Part shown: piece after piece, positions 53,755 to 64,000 of the stretch | How the letters are laid out: each line of letters begins with the position of its first letter | Numbering within the stretch: position 1 is the first letter of the stretch | From: Callipepla californica brunnescens | Lineage: Eukaryota > Chordata > Aves > Galliformes > Odontophoridae | Length of the DNA: 64,000 nucleotides | Reading direction: 5' to 3' | NCBI GenBank assembly: GCA_023055505.1 | Contig: JALIRH010000001.1 | Span: 98,797,034-98,861,033, forward strand | Notes under the pieces: generated by a model | Database searches by the model: none | What the model was told of the DNA's origin: nothing | The model's input: the letters and a program-made list of their open reading frames with translations, nothing else | Position numbers and translations under genes: made by a program

Positions 53755-56700
53755 CTCCGGCTCTCGGTGTCGGTAATTTTTCTTAAAGGCCACAGGTAGG
53801 GCAGAGCTGCAGGTAAACAAATCCAGCCCCGTCGCCTCCTGTTGTGCTCACGGCAGCGCGCTCCTACAGCGCTTTTTTCAAGCGGTGGAAGATTACACTA
53901 AAGAGTAGGCAGTGGTGAAGAGTCAGTTTTTATTTTAGCATTTCTGCTGTCACTAACCATTAGTGGCAGTGTGTAATTGGCAGTCCGATCGCTCCTGGCT
54001 TCCTGCTCAGGTTTGCTGATCGAGCTACGGAGCGCTGCGCTATGAGGCTCTGAGATAATACACACAGATGCCTTCGGTCCAGGCAGCACAGCCTGTTTTC
54101 AGAGCCCTCACTACTACTGGAGTTTATACCTCTTTTAAAGATACATTTTCTTTAGGATGTGAAAGTCAGAACCAAACTGCCAACTGATATGATTTCCTGA
54201 ATGGAAGCAGTGGTCTGCTCAGAGTTAATCATTAGAAAAAAAAAAATACAAGTTCACTCTTGTAATTATTTCAGAATTTTTCTCTTTTTTTTTTCCTTGC
54301 TTTTACATAGTTACAAGCGCGTTTACACTTCATCAGACAAATCTGTAGTAGAAAACCCAAGTAGGATCTTTCAAGCCCACTATGTTGTGTCAGCGAGAAT
54401 TTCGAGTGAGCATTCGGGAGTTACTGTAAGAGATCTGTCCTCTGCAACACAGTTCTTTGAGCATCTCACATGAGGACTCCAGACCGTAGGTCACTGTCCT
54501 GCAGAGTGAAAAAAAAAAAGGGCAGTGAAAGGTGGAATGGGATTGCCTAGAGGTGACTATGTGAAGGATGACTTCCAGTGTGCTCAAGCTCTTGATAAGA
54601 GAAGTGCCGTGCCCCGCACTGGAAAGAGCATTGCCAGCTTTAATGGAAAAGGGTTAAACTTTCTGAAACTATGTAAATGCTCCAGGTTCTGAGCGGGCAA
54701 AGATCCAGACATTCTCGGTAAATGTAGACTCAATTGCTTTGAACTCCCTTGTTCTTTGCATTCCTCTTTGCTTAGTAGTGCTGTACCCATTAGGGAAGAC
54801 AGGAGAAAACAAGAACAAATGTCAAGTCCTTGTTGGGGCGGTTGGAGCCTGGTGGTGGTGGAGCCCAACACTGCCTTGTGTGAGAGAGCGGCTGGGGCAG
54901 AGGAGCTGGGGTTGCCCAGCAGGGATGGAGATGGGCTCTGCTTTTAGTGAGGCCAGCATTTGTGGGGACCTATGCTTTGTGGGAGAGGCAGGGGAGGAGT
55001 GGAAGGACACGGGTGGGTTGTTTCATAATGAGGAGGTGAGGGAGACCTGAGGACATATACTGAGCTGATCGAGGCTTTAAGCTGTACAAAGATTTCTGAT
55101 AATGATTTCGGGAGCTTTTTAGCACACTCGGGCTGTTTCTGAGCCAGCAAATGCCCACTTTGTTTTCTCATATCAACTTACTTGAGAATTGGAAATGAGT
55201 TTCCTTCCTGGCAAATCAGTAGCCACCTATTTTTGGCCTTCCATTAAAATCCATCTCCCCAAGGGAAAAAATGTTTTCTGATTTTACTTTTGGTTGTCAA
55301 AAGAGAGCCAGTGTGATACTTCCACCTCAAGGAATAATTTTTCCCATTCTTGCTCTCCATCGAACACCACCGCAGGAGCCACCAGGTACCATGGGAGCTC
55401 CTGACAGGCCTCGCAAATGCCACTCGTGGCTCTGTAACACAGCACCGCCACAACGAGGAATGTAGCAGGGTGACTTTCTGCTCAAGTGAATGTGGGAATC
55501 CTGAAACTGCTGCTGTGTACCTTCTTCAAAGGCAAACTGGGCTGCCATTTTTCATTCCCCTTTACACAAAATGGTGTGATAGACCCTGTGGAAAATAAAA
55601 GGATGCTCCTCCTAAAATAATGAATGACACTTCCCAATTCATTCATTCAGGCAGGTATGTTAAAGAAAAACACTTGTTTTTTTGTTTTGTTTTGACTTCT
55701 TTCTCACATTTCAGTAGTCACCTGCTTCCACCTTTCTGCTCTGCTGTCTGAAGAGTTACCATCAGAAAAATACCCCTGGTTCAGCTTGGATAGGATTTTA
55801 TTTTGAAGCATGTACAGAAAATAAGTTTCATGTTTGTAATCCCCCTGCATGCCCTTGTATTTATGTTGTGTAAAAACTTATTGTTCCCATTAGAGTCCTT
55901 CGGGAACCCTTTTCTATGTGGCTTGGAGCAGGCAGTACACCTTCTTCAAACCAGCTGAACATTTTCTGTCTCTGAAATTCAACAGGCACATATTACTGGG
56001 TAGAAACCTCCTGAACGATGTGACTCTAGCACAACAGAACTGAATTTTAGAATATAACATCTTTTTAGAATATAAAGCTATGAACAGTGCAAAACAACCA
56101 ATTCCTCTATTCTGCAGCCCAAGGGAGAGTCACCATTGCAAAGCTCAGTAAACACGAAATGAGTGGTGTTTGCAAGCTTCTCTTTTGCACAGTTAAAATG
56201 GGGTGAGACGCATTGTTTGAAGGTTACTAAGATTACTAAAAGCACCCAGATGCAGTTGTATTTGTGGTTTGTTTTTATCCTTTAGCCAAACATATTTTTC
56301 TTCCAACGTAAAATGAGTAAGTTAGAGTAGCAGTGAAGGTTTGTGACAACTAAATGAAGGCATGTAAACTTACCCACAAATAACCTCTGAATTATTATTT
56401 TATTTTTGCAGCAGCAGCGGGTAAAGGTCCTACCGTGTCTACGTTTTCTGTGTTTTGACTGAGTCAGTCTGCACCGTATAAAGCCTGATTACAGATTAAT
56501 TATATAAGTCTGTCTATGTAAAGATCTGTTCAGGTATTTTCTCTCAGATTTAACTTGAGCATGAGTGTATGCACTTGCGTGCATCAGTCTGATTTGCTGT
56601 TTATCAAGGCCAGTGCTGACTTGGCGGAACAGATGCTTCAAGATGGAAACTTCAACTTCTCATTACTTGAATTCTTGGATTAAGAATCATCAACCTGTCC

Positions 56701-59700
56701 AGAGGAGACAAGACATCTTACTCAGTAGCCGAACTCAATCTTCACTCGAGTTCTAAGGACTCTTAGTAACTTTTGTTAACAGCCTCCTGTATTTTGGTTT
56801 CAGGTACATTTCAAGTATGCTCAGCTTATCTGGGAAGAGGAAGTATGGCAGAATCTTTTATTGTTCCCAGTCCCATTTTGTGACCTTTATAGGCCTAATG
56901 TGCAGGCTGTTTATTACAGCAGCTTTTTGGAGAACAGGTCACTGACTCAGCTGTAAGACACGAGTGTTTCCTGTAGCTTCATCGGTTGTCATACAGCTCC
57001 TCAGATCTGACTTGTTGCATAGCAGGGCCAGAAACTACAACAGCATGCTCCTTAAGCATGTCATTTAATTATTTATGTACTACTAGTGCAGATGGAAATC
57101 TGTACGAAGTATAATTTCGGAAGATTAATTAAAACAGGTACTTTAGAGAGTAACATTTATGATTTTAGAAAAGGTGGTTTGTCTATCTCTTGGAATTTTG
57201 GTAGAAACTACCACCACCCTTTTCTTCTGCCTCACCTTAGGAATGCTGAAGCTACCTGCTTTGTAAAAGCAAGTGTTGTTGGCAACGTTTGTTAGCGATG
57301 GGTGGTCCCACGCTGGTGTTTAACTGCTTGAATACAAGACAAAACCACATTCTTCACTACTAAAGAAAGCATTTTTGGCTCCAGAGTGTTTATGCTGAAA
57401 ATTTGTTAGCAAACACTAGCACTGTAAAATTGGCATGCTTTGGCTGAAGTCTTCTGATGAGAGAAATGAAGTAGAATGGCTTGGGTTTTGTGAAGCACTG
57501 CTCCACCAGATGGGAGATGGAGCCTTTATGGACTGGGACATAGCAGAGGCGATGGTCCGGCTAGACAGGCTGGGAGGGCATTAAAACAATGACATAATAC
57601 TTGTTTAAGAACCTCTTAGCATAATAAGGTAGGGCAGTGAATACTCATTTGGAACTAAGTCCTCATGTTGAGAGCAAAAATAATTAAGGGATGTGGTCAG
57701 AAAAAAAATCCTTCACCTCTTACGCTGCACCCTTTCAAGTAGGGGAAGAGAGGATAAGCTCCTTAATCAACTGCCTAATGTGCAGAAAGAAGATCCTGGG
57801 ATCTTTGGAGCACGACATCTCCACCACTGTACTGTATGCTGCTAGGAGCATTAAGGAGACCTTGTCAGACCACTTTGGCTATCCAGAGAAGCTCTTGACC
57901 CTGCGTTCCTATGTTTCTTGTGATAACCTGTCCAAATCCAAATTTCAGTGTGTTCTGCAGCTACACCCTTATTGGTGAAGCAGGAGAACTAATGCCGTCG
58001 GTGACAGCACCTTCACAGTGTTTAAAATTAAGTAGTCTTTGTACTTAAACAGGCTCGCGTCCAGCAATTCTGCTCCAGACACATTTGTAATCAGTGGACC
58101 TAATAACCAATCAAAAATATGGAAACCTTTGGCAAACATCATAAAACAATTATTTGGACATGCTGTCTGCAGTCAGCTGAAAAAACTGAAACCAAAAGTC
58201 TTGGTGATATAAGAGGGCTAAGTTTAGAACACTGGAAGAAACAGTAGGGTAAATTAGTGCGTAGTGAGTAATTAGGCAGAGTCTGAATGAGGTGAGTACA
58301 AGTGCTGAAGTCCACAATCACAGAGAAGCTAGTTTAAAAAAAATAAATACACCTCCTCGAAAGGATGACCTCTTTCCTTCTGCCTCTTTAGAGTGCATTT
58401 TGAAAAGCAGTTATAATTACAGACATCCAACAGCTCCAAAAGCACACAAGTAACAGTGGCTATAAACCTGTCACTATAGTGATTATTGAAAAATAATACA
58501 GAATATGATGATCCTGACAAAGTCAGTGACCATTGAAAAGAAAATCTCAAAAAAAGGTCCGTGAAATGCATTAAGAATTCCAACATCTGTCTGTTTTTAG
58601 ACAAAGAAATGTACAACAGTTGATATGCGAGCAGAAAGAACACGGTGAATATTCCAGGACTGTACCTGAGAAAAGAGTAGATCATGTGTTTCTATCATAC
58701 AGTAATGACAAAATATTTTCCATTTCAACAATAATTCAAGAGCACATTAAAACAGCTATTCTTAATATTCTTAGATTGGTATGTCTGGATAACTTAACAC
58801 CGACAACTTTAGAAGAGCCGGGCAGTGAGCTTTCAGGATTGATAATCACTAATTGTTCGGACACTAGGCATATTCCTGAAGGCTGTTAAGAAAGCTAGAG
58901 TTAGAACCAGTACTTCAGAGAAAATGTAAAATGGAATGATGCTGGTAATTATAAGTTTGCGTTGTAACATTGATTTTGAGCAGCTCAGCATTAATAATCA
59001 ACGGAGGGATTTATTAATACAGAAAGATAATACAATTTAGGCCCAACCCCGTGCTTGTGAAAAAGAAAAGCTCGCCAAACTAGTGTGAATGAAGTTGGTC
59101 ACAGAAGATTAAGTAGAGATTGTATAAAACATTTTTGTAAAGAATATCACTTGGTTCAGCTCAACATTTTTGGCTAACACTGCTAATCATCAAGACTCAG
59201 TTTTCAAATAGGATGTTGCTGGATTAGTGTATTTCTAATTATAGGGATTGGTTTGTAAGTCAAACTCCTTTTTTTTTAAAGACTCAGAATAAAAATTTGT
59301 GGAGGAGATGAAAATTTGGGGACAAATAAATAATGAAGGCTATTGAAATAACAAACCATTCATCTTATGGTGGCTGATGCGGAGCATTACTTCTGATACA
59401 GAAGGATATGAAGACTTGGAAAGGACCTTTGCTGCATAATGGCTTGTTAGCTCAAGGTGATTCCTCTGTCATCCAGGGAGGGTGTTTAGATGCTAAACAG
59501 ATGATATATGTGCAGTTCTATAGGCATTAGACTCTTAAGTGGCACTGGTGAGGGTGTTTTATTTAAATAATCTTTCTCACAGTTCAAGAAGGTGTGAAAT
59601 CTCTTTTCTCACGCTTAGTTTTTGAGCTTGCACCTACTTGTAGTGTTCTATGAACTGTCTATGTATAGCCAATGGTGGTCCTCCAGATGTAGGCAAACAG

Positions 59701-60097
59701 TGCTTCCCTCTAAAGGTACTGACTGTGCTATAGGTGCTCATTTTAGGGAGCTGTTTTCAGTCTTTATGATTTACAGCCCCATTTATTTTTTTTTTGTTAA
59801 TGAAAGCTTGGACAATAATGAATTTAAACTTTGGCCAACAACAGGCTTGCTTTTCTTTGCTGCCTCTTGAGGAACACAAGCTGCTGCTTTAGAAGGATGT
59901 TTTCAGTATGCAGTTAACATTTATGTGCAATATAGATGCCTAAACAGAGCAGAAAATAAGGGAATGAATTCTTTGAGCTATCAGATAAAGAACTACCAGG
60001 GCTGTAAGTTGAATGGCTGAAATGAAACCTAGACAATTTTAATCTGCATCATGTCTCCCAAAGTACGGTTGCTTGAACATCATTACTATGTTCTGGG

Positions 60098-60105
60098 TGA
60101 CGTCA
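60098..60105. promoter_or_regulatory. Perfect CRE octamer TGACGTCA
   Basis: TGACGTCA is the full palindromic CREB/ATF site, and it is rare in AT-rich DNA because it contains CpG. It lies about 7 kb upstream of the KLF5 start. Function is inferred only from the motif. Confidence 0.4.
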
Positions 60106-63100
60106 CGGTCACTTTTTTCATAGCATTTGAGGACCATTCTAAAGCAGCTTATAGGTCACTAATGTCAGACACCACAGCTCTGGAACGCCTGACTTAGGAG
60201 TACACTTGTAATGTGCTTTTGTTGCTTCATTTTTGCTGTTGTGCCCCCCAATTCCACAGCGTATTCAGAGGAGCCATGCCGACTCAAAGGAGTACAGAAA
60301 CTTTGGTAGACTTCTACTTAACAATGTGTTTCTGGTAGGAAAAAAAAACCAGCACAAAGCAACACAAAATAAGTAGGAAAAAGCCAGCCCTTCTGTTCTC
60401 AGGAACAGCAGCAAAAAGAGGATTTTCAGTCAGTCAGAGGATATTAAAATTACGACAGGGTTCTCTGTTGCTTAATGATAAGGGTAATTACTCAGATGAC
60501 CCTCATGCTTTTCAACACATCCCAGTAGTTTGATTGACATTGTTTTGAAAAAAGAGGAAGTTTTGGAACCAGCAAGTAATTTCCACCATTGTCGATAGTA
60601 AGTACCTATTTTCCATTCATCTGCCTTAAGATTGTGAGCTTTGACCTCCACTGAAGGCACATGAAACGTCTTTTGGTGGTGAACCGAGTAACTGATGTCA
60701 CTTGTCAGGAAGGGAAACTGCCGAGAGTCACTACAAAAGCTTACTTCAGACTGAAGGAGAAGCATGAGTTGGGTGTTCAAAAGGGGGTTCCTGGGAAAGC
60801 TTCTGAAGGTGCTCCTCATTTTTCATCCCAGTCACACCACGAGGAGGAACGTCATTTTGCCAGCACACTGTTTTAAGTCCTGATCGTAGCCCAAGCTCCC
60901 AAAGTCAGAGAATGTATTTGTACTCACCAGTGAGGTTAAAATTGAGAACTGCTGCTGAGCTTAGAGGCCATCACAAGGTGTTGGCTGACCAGGAAGAAAG
61001 ATCAGCGAACCAAATACTGCTGACCTCACTCAGAGGTTCTACTCCTCCACAGTGAGGAAACTGATCAGCCTTTCTATAACGTGGCTGCACACCCATGCAC
61101 GTCTTACCTGCTGTCCACCTGGGGGTTTATGGAGGTGCTGACAGTGTTCTGCTTGCTGCATGGGGGAATTACTCTATTTCTAATCATGTGCTGTAAAGAA
61201 AAGTCACAGCTGCATCCTCCTTTAGAGTTTCTGTTTGCCTCATGATGAACTCCTCCCATGACAGAAGCAACTGCCTCCACACAGTTTGCCTGGTTTCATT
61301 TAATTAGGTGAGACACGGTCAGAATACAGACACAGGAACAATTTGGAAATAAGATGATAAGGGAATAGTGACAGTGATTATTGGTGATGGTATGGCCTTA
61401 GAACTGACATACATCTGTCCAAGTGCACACAGAAACGGTGCTCTTCACCAATAAAGAACACGAGTTAATTTGTAAATTAAAAACATTATACACATCAAAA
61501 AATAGAAGGTGAAATGTCTAATTACATAGAAGAGTGTTATTATCGCCTCGGTTTATCCCACCATGTTATTCATGTAAACTCTGGATGCATTCACTTTCAG
61601 CATTTGTGAGAATGTTTATAATTTTAGTTCTCTGACGTGTATTGAATAGCGTATTATGTTAAATAATACACAATATATTTAAATTGCATTAACACAGTCT
61701 TCCCCCCCCTTTCTTTTTTTTTTTTTTTTTCTTGGCCTTCCTCAAAATATTTAAAGAGTGATGACCAGAAATAAAGTACTTACCAGTGAGAAAACCATGA
61801 AACACTGTGGTAATATATTGGCACTTGAAGCTTTGAGTGTTAGTAAGGTTGTTTTCTACAAATTATGTTGAGAAGACTTAGCAACACAGTACTCAGTAAT
61901 AATATAATATTCAGTCCAGTTTTAGTTGAGCATATTTAATTGTGCAGTTGTATTTCAGGATATTATTCTCCAAAAAGAGAGATGTAAACTGCAGTCAGTG
62001 TTTGCAGTCAGCTTCACCAGGGCTTCCACCTGCCAAGAGTTTAACAGTTGAGGTTTTTCGTCATTTCTTTTTGAAAATGATGTATGAAATACTTGAATAA
62101 GTTAAAGGAAATGTTTCCTTTCACATCAAGAGACCGTACTGAAAAAAAAAAAAGTTCTCAATTTTAATGATATTATTTAAATGTGTATGTTTTTAAACTT
62201 GATCAAAATACATATCTGTTAGAGCGTTTGTGTTTGGCCTACAGGTGTTCCTGTTGTTGGATGTCTTAAGGAAAGGCTGGCCTACGTCTGTTGTGTTACG
62301 GTGTGGAACACAGCGTTTCATGAATGCACAGCTTATTTCAAACGTGTTTACCTGAGTGCTTCATAACAAGCTTAGATAAAGCTAAGGAGCCAGCTTATTC
62401 ATGAACTCAGAAGTAATGTGGCAAGTTGGGTGAGGCAAGGCTTTAACAATACATCTTAATCCCCGAGCTGCTTGGAAGATATAAATAAGATAAAGGAGAG
62501 AAGTTGATTCATTCTTTTAACAAAGCAGGGCTTCTTTCTGTCCAGATTACTTCAGATTTTTTTTTCTCCAGGTTACTCGCTCTCTAGATTACCAGATTAC
62601 TCTGTGAAGAGAGGACTGACAAAATACAAAGCTTCTATTTAGTGCATAGAAAGCCTTGCTTCTGTGCAATTCATGAGTAAGGCCTAACAGCTGGTACTTG
62701 GTACGGGCTGTGAAGCACCGCAAAATACCACCTGACCACATCTAACCTCTGGAAAAAACCTCTATTTTACACAAGTTTTATGCAGAAAAGCAACAAACAT
62801 TAAGAGGTACTTTGGAAAGAGCAGGATTAAAGTCACAACTTGTTCTGAAGCGTTTCACCGTGCAGCACTATAATTTTTCAGATTCTGAGTCACGAACTGA
62901 AATACGGCTTCACCGAAAGGATGTAAAAACGGAAGGGACAAAGAGAATGTTACCTCTTTTCCTTATACTTTACGTTAGCATTGCCAAGTCTTGTGGATAG
63001 AGCAGGCTGCAGTTGCACAAACTGTCTTTCATCAATGCCACATATGCGTCCATCCTTGCAATTTTAAATCTTGCGCTGAAATAACTATTTGAATAGAATG

Positions 63101-63180
63101 AAATTCACCTATGAGATAATTATTAATCACAGAAGGGGCAGATCAGCTTGGTCCCCTGTGTTCTATCAGCAGAAGCGTTT

Positions 63181-63196
63181 TGCAATGATCATTGCA
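63181..63196. repeat. 16-bp perfect palindrome
   Basis: TGCAATGATCATTGCA is its own reverse complement. The TGCAAT half-sites resemble C/EBP-type half-sites. No gene context is visible. Confidence 0.8.
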
Positions 63197-64000
63197 GCAC
63201 TTCCAATCCAGGTGACGTTATTTATAGTCTGGAACTGTGGCAATAAGCCTTCCTGGTATCTAATTTAAGAGGAACTAAAAAAGGCTCTGTGTTCTTTATC
63301 CCAAGGACGCTGTGGTGCCATTAAACTCGTCTCATGTCAGGTTTTCTTTGAAAAAATATTGCAGTGACAGAGAGAGTATGGTGCAATGCCTGCTTCCCTC
63401 TGCTCTGAATGGAGGAGTAAAAACAGTGCTCATGAAAAGCTGGTCGTCACCGTGGCTGAACAAGTTGCTTATTCACGCTGAGTTATGCAACTTAAGGAAT
63501 TCCCCTCTACGAAGATGTTGCTAAACATTATATTTTTAAATATCCATCCTCCAGCAGATGCCATGGCACCAAAATTTGCTGTATTACATCTGCTCTTTGT
63601 GGCTACCTAAATCCAAATGTAAGAGCTAAGCTTTGAAAGTACTATTGAAGTAGCCATGCTGTCCATACTCTCTTTGTCAAGCGTTCATTATTTCATTAAG
63701 TTAGGTGCCTAAGAATGGGTTTCTTGGCTGATGCTTTCCGAAGCCGGAGGTCACTCTGTTCTTCAGAAATGTTCCCTTGTCCAGAGGTCAGGCTCTATGA
63801 ACACACAAGGAAGCTGATCAAATTCAGTCCATCTTCTGTGTGAGGGAAGGGGGAACATGCTCCTATAGAGAAGCAGTAGAACTGCTACAGAGTGCTGTGA
63901 AGCCAACAATTTTGGCAGCGCTGTGTAGACTGTTCCACTGTGTATTCAACAGGTGAATATCCCTTGAAAAAGGAAGTAGTGAACACAAGCATCCCCTGCT

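Larger units (their letters stand above)
53755..64000. other. Gene-free region upstream of KLF5
   Basis: These 10.2 kb have mixed composition. Open frames stay under about 120 codons and show no recognisable domain. In vertebrates PIBF1 usually lies upstream of KLF5, but I could not recognise any of its exons here. Small items of note are a perfect CRE (60098-60105), a 16-bp palindrome (63181-63196), a T-run near 61718-61730 and A-runs. A G-rich stretch at about 54830-55050 remains unexplained. Confidence 0.55.

Noticed and set aside
53755..64000. Search for 3' exons of PIBF1, the usual upstream neighbour
   Set aside because: No peptide in any frame was recognisable as PIBF1, so the gene, if syntenic, lies beyond the window.

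Overview
The window is animal nuclear DNA from a bird, most likely chicken or a close galliform. Three things point there: CR1 retrotransposon fragments, mariner-type elements that look like chicken Galluhop, and one multi-exon gene, KLF5, whose protein matches vertebrate KLF5 along its whole length. No bacterial gene organisation, viral genome, CRISPR array or rRNA gene is visible.

The only gene I can support is KLF5 (Krüppel-like factor 5) on the minus strand. Its four coding exons are at 53049-52837, 51555-50682, 49629-49570 and 36584-36406. Every junction has GT and AG, and every phase matches. Spliced, they make 1326 nt, or 441 residues. The order is a low-complexity N-terminus, a regulatory region with two SUMO-type motifs and a PPxY motif, and three C2H2 zinc fingers. 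The start codon lies in a CpG island (about 51.7-53.75 kb). The 3'UTR runs to a strong poly(A) site near 34.62 kb and carries three perfect Pumilio-type motifs. Introns 1 and 2 are about 1.3 and 1.05 kb; intron 3 is 13 kb.

Positions 1-34.6 kb, downstream of KLF5, look like a gene desert. They hold three 0.5-kb mariner copies (1-508, 12863-13396, 20976-21514), CR1 fragments (16214-16643, 19151-19450 and a diverged one at 1078-1500), microsatellites, a 20-bp hairpin at 5014-5056 and a (GGGATTT)5 array at 32276-32310. Another CR1 copy sits in intron 3 (41365-41702), and a 63-bp CR1 tail lies about 640 bp upstream of the KLF5 start codon. Positions 53.75-64 kb, upstream of KLF5, show no supportable gene.

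I did not find a new multi-gene system. The observations most worth a second look are the KLF5 3'UTR motifs, the 5' leader (a short uORF and a long open in-frame stretch without ATG), the G-quadruplex-type repeat downstream of the gene, the hairpin at 5 kb, and two AT-rich, homeodomain-site-rich stretches that could be regulatory.
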